Of a stretch of DNA of 64,000 nucleotides, positions 1 through 12,774 are shown piece by piece. The notes beneath the pieces are model-generated. The model saw nothing but the letters and a program-made list of their open reading frames with translations. It was not told the origin of the DNA and searched no databases. The position numbers and the translations under genes were made by a program. This DNA comes from Anoplopoma fimbria (lineage: Eukaryota; Chordata; Actinopteri; Perciformes; Anoplopomatidae), in assembly GCF_027596085.1 (NCBI RefSeq), contig NC_072453.1:9465448-9529447 (forward strand), written 5' to 3'. Numbering within the stretch: position 1 is the first letter of the stretch; every line of letters begins with the position of its first letter.

Positions 1-237
1 ACAAAATGGTGTCTTTTACTGGTTTTGTGGGTTCCACCACTGAAGTCTTCCTCCAGAGCTGCTCTTCTATTCATAAAACTGTTCGTTACCTAAAGTTCCA
101 GTCCGCCTGAAGCCTGTAAAACCAGCTGAGGCAAATCTTATCTGCTCCATCTGTAATGTGAGCGCATCCCAGATGTTCCCCGCTTTATCTACCCTCTCCA
201 CCCTCTCCACCCTCTCCACCCCTCATATGTACGTTAC
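1..237. other. Intron of slc16a5 (partial)
   Basis: This follows the donor GTAACG at 237-232 (minus strand). It holds a short CTCTCCACC tandem repeat at about 190-220. No further exon was recognised before the window edge. Confidence 0.6.
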
Positions 238-3200
238 CTGCCAGTGGAGGCCCGATGAGCAGCGTGATGCTCTCCATGATAGCGAGCAGGCCCAGCGCCG
301 AGGGGAAGCGTTTCATCTCCACCACGTCCATGAGGACGGTGAACATCAGGGAGCCCACCACGCTCATGGAGAGGCCGTAGATGATGACGTAGGCCAGCAG
401 GACGGAGAAGCTGGGTCCCAAGCAGCAGATGCTGTTGCTGAGCCCGTTGACCAGCAGCGCCCAGGCGAAGACGTAAATGTGTCGCCCTTTGAACCACGGC
501 ATGCTGAAGATGATGCCGAAGGGCGGCCGCACCACGATGTTCACCAAGCCCAGGATGGAGAGCAGCAAGGCGGCGCGGCTCTGCGTTATGTTGTTGGCGG
601 TGGCGTAGGGAACCAGGTAGATCAGGGGCACCACGAAGCCCAGCATCATCCAGGTGATGCCGATGGTGTACACGCAGTAGCGGGGGTTGTGGCACAGCTG
701 GTCAAAGGCCATGTGTTTGCTCAGAGAAGCAGCCAGGCAGCTCCACATCTGTCTCATCCTCCCTTTCTGCTTCCTCGCGACCTCCTCCTCGGGCGGAGGC
801 GGCCCGTGGTTCATCAGGGGCTGGCCCCGGGGCTCGGGGGCCCGCAGGGGCCTCATCACCGCGCCGCACACGCAGCAGTTCAGCAGCACGGCGCCCAGGA
901 CGAGGAAGCTCCCCCTCCATCCCAGCTCCGTGTGGAGGTAGTTACCCAGGAAGGGCAGAGTGCACAGGCCCAGCGCCGTGCCCGTGGACGACATGGCGTT
1001 GGCGAAGGCGCGGCGACGCACGAAGTAGTGGCCGAGGATCGTCACCGCAGGCTGGAAGCTGAAGCAGAACCCGAGTCCTGTGACCACCAAAGGAGACATT
1101 CAGACGACAGGGACAGCATTGTGTTTATTGATTTAAAAGATCATGTTTAGAAAATGTGCACAATAGATTCAGTGTTATACTTGAGTATTTGAATTTTCTT
1201 CAACTTAATACTCAGCTCCACTAGTGGAGAGAACCAGAAGTGCAAGAATGCTGAGTCATCTCTGGGTTTAAGGAATCATTTCTGCAGCTTTCTATAACAT
1301 CTGCCTTTGCTGTTTAGTATTAAATTATTGATAAAAACACAGACTAACATCATCCTTCTTAGGAGATGAGAATCTGTTTTGGACAGGAATCTTTATTTTA
1401 ATTGTACAACATTGAGTTTGTCACTATATTCAGTTTCTCTTGTAATAAATAAAGTTGCTAATAAAAGAAAACATGCTGTAAGTGTAGTTGGCTTCTCTTC
1501 TCTTTTTCCTAAATCCTCATGAATTCTCCTTCACATCTTTCCTTGACCTCATGACGAAAAGAGGTTAGGAAAAACCTATTCGACTGCAGCCATATTCCTA
1601 TTCCCAAATCTCAGCAATTATCTTTAGCAAATACAATTAAGTCATAAATATCTTATTATCTATGACAATTATACCCAAGTTGTTAAAATCTGGAATTATC
1701 CTTCAAGTTTAAAATTAGTCGTTTCTGGTATCTAAAGTTTTAGCTGTATTAATTGACTGCCAGCTCTAACACACTTTATGACGTTGCCTTTTTTTCACAC
1801 AAAGCAACATTAGCTTTTCTGTTTTGGTCTCCAGCTGCCGTTTTGGTGCCGGGCAGGTTGCCTTCAGTCGAATCAACCTGGGTAATAAATCAGTCGAATG
1901 TTTGCTGACCTGTAATAACCCCGGCCGTGATGTAGAGCTGCTCCACGGACTGGGTAAATGAGCTGGCAGCCATTCCGAACCCACTCAGGACGCCGCCCAA
2001 CATGACTGTCGCCCGGCAACCAAGTCTCTCCACCAGCACGCTACAAAAGGGACCTGTGGATCAAAATGTAATGCTCTTAAGTTTGAATGCATACCAGAGC
2101 AGGAACAAGCAAAGGGGCTTACAGAGAGGAGGAGGTCACTGATGAATTGATCCAGCAGCACAAAACTTGTGTTTAGCTGTATTCTGTACCAGCAGGAATG
2201 AAAGCATGCTGAACATGTTTGCTCTCTCACTCACTGTGAGTGTGCACATGGTGTGTAACTGATGTATGGCTGTTTGCTAAACCCATAAAACTCTGATTCT
2301 GTAACGCCAGCATGACTCTTCAGAATAAATATATCGGTTTCCCATCTCTACCACCATTTTGACTGATATGACCCGAAGAGGAAGTTGTGTTCTCTGAGGC
2401 CTTAGTGCTAAATACAGTGTATATTGGTTAAAGGTCACCGAAGGAGGTGGTCAAATCAACACACCACTCTTTGTAGTTAGGCAACAGGGCAGCAGGGTAG
2501 TGATGGGGATAAAACCTGGACCTAGCGGAGCCTCCGTTTGCAAAAGTAGTCTCAAGGATAAAAGATAAACCTTTGCAAACATTTTCCGTATCTACATGTT
2601 TCAAATCATGTCAGTACTTAAAGTTTTATTCACACCTAACGTTATAGTTTTAATTGCAGATGAATCAACTCTCCAAACCGCAGATTTCAGCCTGGAGGCG
2701 GCTCTGTACCTCTCTGAACTTTGTGCTAATGTAGATAAATCTGAGATTCATGTCACATTTCTGTCAGCTCAGGATGATTTCTATAACGAAAGCATTCCTG
2801 TACTCAGAAAACCCATGAGAACTGTGTGCAATCATCACTTCCCACCCAACTGGTTTAAAAAAAAAAAGGGGGGGGAGGCTCTTTGCTCAGCATGCAGCAG
2901 TTTAAAAAGGTCTGTATATATCTTACTTTTCATCTAAAATAAAAAGTAAAAAGGCAAAAACAAATACTTTCTAAATTCATTAAAAAGGTGCAGTTTGTAA
3001 GATGTGGCCACCTGCTCCTAAATAAATATATAATCATATATCTTTATATACATAGCAGCTTTAATTGCAAGGCAATAAAGCCACAAACAGTGAGGCCCAA
3101 GAAAACAAGACCAACTAAGGTAAGAGTTAAACCCTGATAAAACGGTGCAATAGATGAAAAATAAAAACAATTGATCGGATAAAAATAAAATAATAAATAA

Positions 3201-6200
3201 AATAAAATAAAATAAAATAGCTAAATAGAATAATTTAATAAAATAAAATGAATTACCTTTAAAGTTTTTTTTTATTGCATCTCTTTCAATGTACTTAAAC
3301 ATATGTAGAAATAACAGCAAGGAACAACGACAAATAAAGATAAACAAAGGAATGTTATGTAAAGTAGTGAAAAAAATGGTGTGTATATAAATATATTAAA
3401 TGATGCGGACCAGTCCTGACTGTTTTGATGCAACCACAAAAGTTATTTTGATTAAAAACTACATTTCCCTTCACACAGTTATGTACGAGAACATGAGGCC
3501 ACTCATATTAAAAAATGATGACTATTAATAACTATTTTGACAGTTGCAGGAAGAGTAAGAGGAATGTTATTACACCAATCTGTTAACACATCCACTGACA
3601 TTAAAACACTTTTTCTGGAAACAGTTGGCTGTTCAAATAATTTGGTAAAACCCTGTATTATTTGGATTCATCCTTCCACCAAGATATCCACTTACATCCC
3701 CTGGTTTTAATCCCTCTAACACGACTCCTGGACTGAATAAGAGGGCTGGACTAACAACATTCCTTCCGGATCGTTTGTCCAAGGGTTGGATATCCTTTCA
3801 AATGAACCTTTCCACACCAAACTCCTCTCTATTTTTACTAGATTTAAGAGGAAGTCTCTTGCAGCAGCATACAAATCATGCTCATCACAACCTACACATT
3901 CTGCTTTACACACAGACAAGAAGATGAAGTTACCAAAAATAATTAAGGCATTCACCTTGATCCTCTATATTGACCTTGTTTGCCATGGCTAAGCCGACAC
4001 TACTCCCTGTTTTAAGGTTACATAATGCTCAGAAGAATGTGTGAATGAGGAAAGAAGTTCACATTATTGACTGGACAGACAGCGCCACACTTTGTGCACC
4101 ACACTCAGGACTTCGTGCGCCGACAAAAGGATTAAAGGATCTATAAACTCTGACATTTGGTGAGCAGTTTTCCTTTTTGGTGACAGAGTCCACCATTGAA
4201 ATCTACGTACAGGAAACAATGCACCATGGCTCCCTCGTGTTTTTAATTTAACCTCTGTGATATCAGCTTTCCTATTTACTCTGCTCACTCTCCTACAACC
4301 AAATCACAGCTGTATTAAGTTACTGCTAATGCAAACCCGACATTTCCCACAGCTGCTGCTTCATACTGTTTCCATTAGGGCTGGGGGAAATGGAGAAAAA
4401 CAAATATCTCAATAGGTTTGACTTCTGGTGCTTTAACAAAATATTTAAACAATGAGATTTGTGAAAAATAATCACTAGTAGTGTTACTATAATGACCAAG
4501 TCTGGTAAGTAAAAAAAGAATACATCACTTTGCTGAAAAGTAGGAAAAGACAACAGTAAATGCCATATCATAATGAAATATCTAAGAAGATATAGTGTCA
4601 TAATGTGATATAATATCGATATTTTGTCTAGCCCTAGCTTCAATTATATGTTTTTTATAGATTATACAAACTATTTTTCTTTGACGTGTAAATAGCATCA
4701 TTGTCACTATGGATTTAAAGACACTGTACTGCCACATTCACCTGCCTCTTGTATTTATAGCAACGTCCTACATTAATAATTTAATATTTACTCCAGCTCC
4801 CTTTTGCACTCTGCATACTCGTCTAACTGTCTATAGATTTTATTTTGATGTTATTTATATGTATATATATATATATGTATATGTACATATATGTATATAT
4901 ATATATAGGGATATATGGATACTTCATTTGTATATTTATATCTGTACATAATAGTCTATGTTGTCTCGTCAAGCTTTGTTGTCCTTGTTTCTAGCAGTAT
5001 TGTCTTTTTTAGGTTTATAGACATATTTTTGTATGAGTAACAAAAAAAAAACAGACAAAAATGATTCCGATATATATTTGGTGAAATACGTTGGGTAGCT
5101 TTTATTGTGAAGCAGTCACAGGAAACGCATCATATCCATCCCTGAGGTTAGCGCTAACGGTGATTGTTTGTGAACATGCAACATTTTCTGCAATGTAAAA
5201 AATATATATATGTAAAAAACCATAACCATAACTAACATTTTTCTTTACTAAACAAAGTTCCAATGAATGAAACATGACAAAAACTGTGTCTTTACATTAA
5301 TATTTTAAGTTTGCTAACATTAGCCACCATAAGCTACTGGTCATACCAGACCAAGTTATGCTGTAGCAGTAAAACCCTCTTTAGTATATTAAATTAGAGC
5401 AGAAGTGTGTTTTATTGTTCATGAGCTCAACTTTTTTTCTGTAAGGGAGTTAATGTGCTATTAAATCTCTTTAAAAAGTATATAATGTCACTTTATAAGT
5501 TTGGATAACCCTGAAGTCTTGATTTGTAGCACACTAAAATCCCTGTGAGCTGTGGGTAACAAGCAAGCTGCAGTTTCTCATGGAATAATCTTCTTTAAAT
5601 CAACACCAACACAGCAAGACAGCTTAAATCCTGCACAAATTCTCTCTCTCAGGTTTCACATTTTCCCCCCAAACGACAACAGCAGGTAGGAACTAAAGTT
5701 ACCCCCAAAGTTAGGAGGCATTTAACTTAAATTTTACAGATTGAATAGTGTCATCTAATAAAGACATCAAGGTAAATGAAGTGTGTAGAGTGTTTAAAGT
5801 TACACATTGACTAAAAAAGATAAACTAAATAGTTCCCAGTTGTTTACTTTACCTCCTGCGTGGAGCACTGACGTCATGATGGAGGGCACCCACGAGGTCT
5901 CGCTGTTGGAGGCGTGGAACTCATTCTGCAGGTCGGTGTAGAAGATTCCCACACAGGATGGGAAGGCCAGGGTCAGAGCCAGGACTATGATGGTGGCGGC
6001 CAACACCACCCAGCCCCAACCGCCATCCGGAGCCGTGACGGCGCCCGTTGGAGCCGCAGAGTCTCCGCAGTAATTTCCCTTCGCCCCTTCCTCGGATTCA
6101 CATTCATTGGCCTCTTGAACTTTCTCCGTGCTGTCGGCACGCTCGAGGTCCCCGAGGGCCTCAGAGTGGAGGCGGCCATTACTCGTCCTTCTGATTCCAT

Positions 6201-6213
6201 CTGCCTGAGTCAT
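238..6213 (-). CDS. slc16a5: Monocarboxylate transporter 6-like (SLC16 family), 3' end outside window
   Basis: Proton-linked or facilitative MFS carrier of the plasma membrane. Human MCT6 transports drugs such as bumetanide and nateglinide. Three coding exons are seen on the minus strand: 5853-6213, 1910-2053 and 238-1077. All have GT-AG borders and matching phases (1, 1, 1) and give 448 residues; the last exon or exons lie left of the window. Seen: the family signature APDGGWGWVV at residues 61-70 before TM1, then SNSETSW as in MCT6, and YFVRRRAFANA between TM4 and TM5. In TM8 the arginine of the MCT1 Asp302/Arg306 pair is kept (VNIVVRPP) but the Asp is Asn, as in human MCT6. A Pro/Glu-rich loop separates TM6 from TM7. 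The N-terminus before the signature is about 60 residues, against roughly 9 in human. A 5' UTR acceptor at 6316 implies at least one upstream noncoding exon. The neighbouring kctd2 supports MCT6 over MCT4. Confidence 0.9.
2054..5852 (-). other. slc16a5 intron 1
   Basis: A 3.8-kb intron, AT-rich, with a MITE-like element at about 4375-4637 and a TA-rich microsatellite at about 4856-4910. No conserved coding signal was seen. Intron 2 (1078-1909) is likewise empty. Confidence 0.75.
4375..4637. repeat. MITE-like element with TAGGGCTGG / CCAGCCCTA-type ends
   Basis: The left end reads TAGGGCTGGGGGAAATGGAG and the right end reads ATATCGATATTTTGTCTAGCCCTA, giving imperfect terminal inverted repeats. 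The interior contains the ATATC/GATAT-rich sequence typical of a dispersed fish repeat. A second, half copy ending GTCCGGCCCTA lies at about 36395-36480 in a tubgcp2 intron. Confidence 0.55.
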
Positions 6214-6316
6214 TTTCTGCTCTGCAGTTCAGGAGGGGCTTCTGTGTTTGCTCTGCACGGTGTATAATTACCTCTGCTGCCCATGTCACTGTAACTGCTG
6301 AGACCTTCAGGCACAC
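6214..6316 (-). other. slc16a5 5' UTR portion of the first coding exon
   Basis: On the minus strand a good acceptor (TTTTGCTGTTTCAG) ends at 6317, and about 103 nt of non-coding exon precede the ATG at 6213. This places the promoter further right, possibly in the CpG-rich patch at 13.4-13.6 kb. Confidence 0.5.
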
Positions 6317-6361
6317 CTGAAACAGCAAAAGGAAATAATACATCAGGTTGTTCAGAGCAAC

Positions 6362-6712
6362 TGAAGTGGTGAAAGGACACATCGATGTGTCCTTGGGCAA
6401 GACACTCAACCCCAAGTTGCTCCTGAAGGATTTGCCATCAGTGTGGACTGGATGATGCATGAATGTTAGTTAGAGTCTGATGGGCAGGTGGCACCTTGCA
6501 TGGTAGCCCTGTCATCAGTGTGTGAATGGGTGAATGATATGTAATATGCTACTGATTGTAAGTCGCTTTGGATAAAAGCGTCTGCTAAAATGACTGTAAT
6601 GTAATTGCTCCCCGGGCGCTTCATTGCAGCCCACTGCTCCTCCGGGATGGGTCAAATGCAGAGAACCGAATTTCCCCATTGTGGGACTAATAAAGGCTTA
6701 ATTATTATTATT
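6362..6712. repeat. Teleost SINE/MITE remnants
   Basis: Two adjoining remnants. The first (to about 6606) contains TGTCCTTGGGCAAGACAC and ends GTCGCTTTGGATAAAAGCGT followed by an ACTGTAATGTAAT tail. The second contains CCCCGGGCGCTTCATTGCAG and ends GGGACTAATAAAGGCTTAAT plus an ATT run. Both phrases are common fish dispersed-repeat ends; exact families were not assigned. Confidence 0.65.
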
Positions 6713-6715
6713 ATG

Positions 6716-7500
6716 TAATGTAAATGTTCCCCTGAGGATGGTTACTAATGATTTTGAGGGTCCCCTGACCTAGTTTTGAATTCAGATATCTCAACAGCTA
6801 TTGGGTATTGGCATTCATGTTCCCCAGAGGATGGTTACTAATGATATTAATGATCCCCTGAACTAGTTTTGAGTCACATATCTCAACTGTTACAAGATGC
6901 AGAGATTAATTTCCACCGAGGATGAACCCTAATGATTTTAAAGACCTCCTGAAATAGTTATTAGTGAAATATCTCAGACATTCATGTTCCTAAGAGGATG
7001 GATCCTACTGATTTGAATGATCCCCTGACCTAGTTTTTAGTGAGATATCTCAACAGCTATAGGATACAGACATTCATGCTCCCAAGAAGATTGATCCTCA
7101 TGGTTTAAGGATCCCCTGACCTAGTTTTGAGTGAAATATCTCAACAACTATTGGATACAGACATTCATGATCCTAAGAGGATGTATCCTACTGATTTTAA
7201 AGATCTGCTGACTTAGTTTTGGGTGAGATATCTCAACAGCTATTGGATACAGACATTCCCCTGAGGATGGTTCCTAACACTTTTTATCAACCCCCCTGTT
7301 TTAGTTTTGAGTGAAATATCTAAACAACTACTGGAAACAGACATTCATGGTCCCCAAAAGATGGAACTTAATGATTTGGATGACCCCCTACCCTAGTTTT
7401 GAATGAAATATCTCAACATCTATTAGATACAGACATTAATGTTCATCAGAAAATGGATCTCTATGATTTTATTCATCCCCTAACATACTATTTGGCACTG
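6716..7500. repeat. Degenerate tandem repeat, unit about 100-120 bp
   Basis: At least seven diverged copies of a unit run end to end. Recurring phrases are GAGGATGG, CCCCTGACCTAGTTTTGA, ATATCTCAACAGCTATTGG and ACAGACATTCATG. A related dispersed sequence is found at about 58795-59060. No coding potential. Confidence 0.7.
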
Positions 7501-8345
7501 TGGGTTTAACTGAAATAGCTCTATAACTATCAGATGGATAGTCATGAAACTTGGTTCAAACAATCAGGTTACCCTCAGGATAAATTGAAATAACTTTTGT
7601 GATTCTCTGGCTTTTTCTTTTGGTCCTGGGGAGGTAGCATATGACACCAAAGATTCAGTGAGAGGCTTTCCAACAAAAGACTATTCCCAAGGTTTGGAGC
7701 CTCGACACAATCTTCCTTTCAGCCTTCTACATAAGTGCAGAGGTAAAAAATAGTGAATGGCACAATGACTTTTAATTACAACAAAGTAATATAATACAGA
7801 AGATAAATAGGAAGCCTGTGCTCAAAACTTCTAGTGGTCATGTTTTGTACAAGCTGTAGGCAAACAGTTAATTTGTTAGGTTGCCCAAGTTACAGTCATT
7901 TAAACAAACATTCGAAATTGAAAGAAAAGACCTGACCATGGCAATGATCCTGAGTTGACAGATGGTGGACTTTGTTATGTTATTAAAATGTTCAGAGAAA
8001 CTTCAGTCAGAGTCTAGAACAAACCCTAATATATCTAGTCTCATCTTATGCAGAATGTAGCTGGCCAGATATCAGACACAATTGTAAACTCGTTACACTC
8101 TTTTTCTGAAATCCGCGGATTGGGTGGATACAAGGCCTTGACAGTCTGAACTCAGGCAAAAATGTAGCCTTTAAGTTCAGAAAATGATAAGACAGGACTG
8201 GGTCGTACCAACAAGGACACATTTTTGAACCTGATAAAATCATTGTAAAACTTCAAATCATGTTGCACCAAACTTTAAAACTATCTTGAAATGATGATTC
8301 CTTACATTTAACAACAAGTCTTTCTCAAAGGAGAAGAAATAAGAG

Positions 8346-8584
8346 CTTTTCTGCCAAGTCATCATGAGTAACGTTAAGCTAACTAACGTTAACTGACTTT
8401 TTAGCTAGCTAGCTTCATCATTTCTGCTGAGTCATCATGAGTAACATTAGGCTAACTAACTACCTTTAAGCTAACTAGCTAGCTAGAGCTTCTCTACCGA
8501 GTCATCATGAGTAACGTTAAGCTAACCATTTTGAGCTAGCTAGCTAGAGCTTTTCTGCAAACTCATCATGAGTAACGTTAAGCT
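8346..8584. repeat. Minisatellite (TCATCATGAGTAACGTTAAGCTAAC unit), left part
   Basis: Units of roughly 70-90 bp share TCATCATGAGTAACGTTA, AGCTAACTAACG and GCTAGCTAGAGCTT. The array is split by the hAT element at 8585-10319 and resumes at 10328. Confidence 0.75.
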
Positions 8585-10319
8585 CAGGCCCGCCGACAGG
8601 GGGGGACAAACGGGTACGTTGTCCCGGGCCCTGGACTGGCCCTGGAATGGGGGGGGCCCATAACTGGACCCCCATGAAGTTGGGATTAATTATTGTATGT
8701 ATACTTCAAAATGTGTTGATTTAGAGAAGAAAAGTGCTTTATTTGCATTCAATTAATGACTCCTAGATTGTTTGCCTTCATTGCCCTTGAAAAAACGGCC
8801 AATAACCCCCTATCACCCCTATGCCAAAATGGTTTGGTCTTTGGAGAAGAAAAAAGACGACATCATTCCATTAGTGGTCAGTGCGCGAGTTGATTCAACA
8901 TGCACAAGTCAGGAGCCCTGAAAAAAAGAAAGGCGAAAAAGAGAGGAAGAAGCCGAAAGCCTGAGGGGATCTCTTTATAAATATTTCAGAAAAGACTCAG
9001 GTGATGCTGCAGGTACCAGTAAAGGCAGCTGTGCAGCACAGCCAGGTAAGACACGGCCAACTTTTTCCAGCCCCGTCGTCAAGTAACACAGGCACAGGCG
9101 GCGTGTCAAACATATTAGCGCAGCACCACATGAGCAAGTCACACGGAGATCAATATCAGACAGACAGGGGGCATTGAATAATTTGATAACCACAACGGCT
9201 TTATTACACTGTGTTTCATACGCCTATATCTAATTGAATCTTAGAATATGCACATTACCCCGCAAATAGGCCCATGTCCAAATCAAATGTTTCAGGCAGG
9301 CACGCGCTGCGCACTCCAATCAGGCTGAATTGATTTGAGAATCATTCCCAGTCAGCTGAATTACAGCCAGTGTAACGCGGCTCATGGTTTAAAATAAGCC
9401 AGTGGCATGGCAACATGTGAAATTGCCATTTAGATAGAGTTGGATGTAACGAATGGGTTATAAACGTGACGTTTTGGGGTAGCCTGTAACTTAGTTTCTG
9501 ATTGCCGTTAACTTGAAACTCGCCAGATGAATGGGCTCCGCCTTGTTCCCCAAACATTCTCTGGAAGTTCAGCGGACATAAACGCGGGTCTGGCGATAAA
9601 TAACAGTACCCTTGACATGATTCCCCTTGGTCAAGTGAAAAATGGTCGATGAAATGTGCAGTTAATGAGCTCTAAGTGAATACAATAGCGTGAGTTTTAT
9701 TGTGGTATGATTCTGAAAGCCATAACTTCACTCAGTCCATATCCATAGCCTATCCAATTAAAGTTGTAAATAATCCTTTTGGTTTATCCGTAATAAATGG
9801 GCTTGTCATCCCGACGTCATGTGTTTGGGAGCTGCACAAGGGAATTCTGTGGTTGTGTTTCGGCGTTTGACAATTTTGGGAACAAAAAAAAAAAAAAAAA
9901 AAAAACCTTAGATTTTTAAACTTTTGTAGTCTTTGGGATAGAGTTAGCCAAGTTGATCAGTCTATTCTTTTCTGTGTTAAATCGTCAAATTAAGGGGTTT
10001 TCAATTTGTTCTTTTTTAAATGGTTCATTTTGACCCCTGTTAATTTAGATATAGCCCTTTTTATCGAAATATGTTCACCTTTATAGGAGAGGCTAGAGAG
10101 GATGAGAGAGAAGAAGAACAGGCTACCAAACAGGATGAGAGAGAAGAAGAACAGGCTACCAAACAGGATGAGAGAGAGGAAGAACAGGCTACCAAACAGG
10201 ATGAGAGAGAGGAAGAACAGGCTACCAGTGAGATAGAGGTGTGTGTGGTTTTTTTTTTGGGGGGGGGGCCCATTGAGAGAATTTTGTCCCGGGCCCAGCC
10301 AAACCTGTCAGCGGCCCTG
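8585..10319 (+). mobile_element. hAT-superfamily transposon copy, internally deleted, with 8-bp target duplication
   Basis: The ends are imperfect terminal inverted repeats: left CAGGCCCGCCGACAGG, right (reverse complement) CAGGGCCGCTGACAGG. Both sides are flanked by GTTAAGCT (8577-8584 and 10320-10327), an 8-bp duplication as expected for hAT. Near 8900-9000 the plus strand reads MHKSGALKKRKAKKREEE and then a SLYKYF motif, resembling the lysine-rich start of hAT/ZMYM-type transposases. A 33-bp tandem repeat lies near the 3' end. At 1.7 kb it lacks a catalytic transposase and is probably non-autonomous. Confidence 0.85.
10101..10226 (+). repeat. 33-bp tandem repeat, about 4 units, in frame, inside the hAT copy
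   Basis: Units begin at 10101, 10134, 10167 and 10200. Each can be read as DEREEEQATKQ with only synonymous-type A/G differences. This is probably a remnant of an acidic, glutamate-rich stretch near the transposase N-terminus. Confidence 0.8.
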
Positions 10320-10327
10320 GTTAAGCT

Positions 10328-10640
10328 AACTAACGTTAACTGACTTTTTAGCTAGTTGGCTAGAGCTTTTCTGCTGAGTCATCATGAGTAACATTAGGCT
10401 AACTAACTAACTTTATAGCTAGCAAAAAAGAGCTTCTCTGCTGAGTCATCATGAGTAATGTTTAGCGTACTAACATTAACTGACTTTTTAGTTAGCTAGA
10501 TAGGGTTTCTTTAGCGGGTCACAATGAGTTACCTTAGGCGAACTGACTTTAAGCTAGCTAGAGCTTCTCTGTCTTGTCATCTTGAGCAACATTAAGCTAA
10601 GCTAACTTTTTTGCTAGTTGTGTATTTTGTAATTAGTTAG
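10328..10640. repeat. Minisatellite (TCATCATGAGTAACGTTAAGCTAAC unit), right part
   Basis: Continues the array of 8346-8584 after the hAT insertion, with the same phrases (GAGTCATCATGAGTAAC, TTAGCTAG). Confidence 0.75.
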
Positions 10641-12125
10641 CATCATATTGACATATTAACATATCAATTTTGGTTTAAATGTATAAATGTATTAAATGGA
10701 GATAGTTTGTAATCATGCAACAGAGCTCTGCTTAATTTCAATCTGGATCAGATCATTTAAAACTTGGATGAATTGTTAGACTTTTATTAGAACTAATTTT
10801 AGATTAAATGAATTCTTGTTGGGGCCACCCAGCCTGAATGTCTTCAGGTCAGCCTGCAATTGAACAAAGAGGAAGTGTGCTTGGTTAAATATGTCTGTGT
10901 GGATACAGATGGGAATCTCAATCTGGCAACCATGAGACTCAACACGCACTTGTGAAAACCCTTGAGAATGAATGAACCTCTGTGCAAATGTTCCAGTAGA
11001 ATTTCGCCCCGAAGAATCTCAATCTCATTTCCAGATGTACCAAGTGACTAAGCGGAGCAACATGCTCTCAGATTATGTTTCTGAGGATACAACTCTTAGC
11101 TAATGTACTCAGACATGAACTTTGTGGCAAAATGAATGTGGAAACCTGAACCTCAGATTTCACAAAAGCAAAACTTGTGATTCAATGAAACGAAAAAAAA
11201 TCGAAATACTTTCCCTTTAAACCCAATAGTGCGAAACATTAGATCACATGCTCGGCCCTCACACTACAGACTGGGATCTTTGCACAGGTTTCGGTGCTTA
11301 TCACTCAGAGTGCACACTTATTGGATCATTCATAACGAATAAATCACGTGTATGCAAACGGAAAAGTGGCACTGCAATATCATTGCAACCATTTAAACAT
11401 TAATAATTTACAGTTAAACACATTTATTTACTTACAGTTTAAATAATGTATGTATTGAGAGTCTGTTGATTTGAAGTTGTTTGTTTTACAGTATTTTAAG
11501 TATACTGATATAACTACAACTTGAAAAAAACCAGAAAAAGTGTAAATGGATGCAGTGAATTTACAAAAATATTTTGTTTTGTATGAATTTAGGATAGTGT
11601 AAAGTCATTCTGCACTACATTATCTTTATATATTTACAGGCAGTAACACAGCAGTTAAAAATGAATTGCGTAAATTACACGTTTTTTCTCTTCACTATTA
11701 ATTGGATAGTCTTGCAGAATTGACCATGCATACGGTTATCAACATTTTAATTTAAATTGCAGGGACTGATAGGTGGATATTGTTAACTCTGGAAAGAGCC
11801 AGGCTAGCTGTTTCCCCTTGTTTCCAGTATTTGCAGCTAAGCTAACTAGCTGCTTTATATTTACAGTACAGACAACTCTTGGCAAGACAAGAGCACATTT
11901 CCTTTCCTTTGGACAGAACAAAAGCACACAAAAGTATTTGTACTGGGCAGTGGTCACCACACACTTCTGACCGTACAGAACGTCTTCCTCTCTTATGTCT
12001 CCCCTTCACATTCCTCTTCCTACTCTGAGTGTGTAATGGACCAGAGAGGTGGAAAGTCCTCACATATGTCAGCAGTCTGATCCACTAAGCCATAACATCC
12101 TGTTTTTACCTCCTTCACCTGCAAA
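10641..12125. other. Intergenic, no gene recognised
   Basis: AT-rich sequence without an ORF that shows family motifs or consistent splice-site support. Only short, low-complexity open frames occur. Confidence 0.5.
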
Positions 12126-12770
12126 ATGTCACTCAAGTAGACTTGTACCAATCAGGAAGATACACAATATAAGCACAATGAGACGCCAAAAGACGACAAA
12201 GAGACACAACATGACTACAAAGAGATAAGTACCAACTAGAAGGATACACAAAATGACATGGAAGAAACACAAAATGACCAAAGGAAGATACAAAATAAAT
12301 ACAAAGAGACACAAAACAACCAAACCAAGACACAAAACGACTACTAAGTAACACAAAATTACCAAAGGGGACACCATATGACTACAAAGAGACACAAAAC
12401 AACCAAGAAAGACTACAAAGCGACAAAAAAAGACCAAAAATTACTAAAAAGAGACACAAAACAACCAAACCAAGACACAAAATGACTACAAAGAGACACA
12501 AAACAACCAAGAAAGACTACAAAGTGACCAAAAATTACTAAAAAGAGACATAAAACAACCAGAAAAGACAAAATAGTTACAGAAAGACACAAAATGATTA
12601 CAGAGACACAACAAAGAAAAGACACAAAAGGACTTCAAAAAGATACAAAACTAAAGAAAGACTTTTAATGACAACATATGACTACATAAAAGACACAAAA
12701 TGACCATGAGACACAAAAAATACCAAAAAAGACTCCAGAGAGACACTAAACAACATCTAACAGAGGCCAA
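12126..12770. repeat. Degenerate ACAAAGAGACACAAAA tandem repeat
   Basis: Short phrases such as GACTACAAAGAGACACAAAA and ACAACCAAGAAAGACTACAA recur every 20-50 bases. This is a common teleost low-complexity repeat. Open frames on its complement (FVFILYLPLVILC-like) are by-products. Confidence 0.8.
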
Positions 12771-12774
12771 ACAA

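Noticed and set aside
158..1150. 330-codon open frame on the plus strand opposite slc16a5
   Set aside because: It is antisense to a GC-rich exon with strong MCT6 similarity. Its His/Gln/Ala/Arg-rich composition is typical of a codon shadow.
238..6213. Assignment as slc16a3 (MCT4)
   Set aside because: SNSETSW, the Asn in place of Asp in TM8 and the kctd2 neighbour fit MCT6 better; MCT4 shares only general family motifs.
10071..10343. 90-codon frame considered as a host gene
   Set aside because: It lies inside the hAT element and runs across its right end; the 33-bp repeat accounts for its length.
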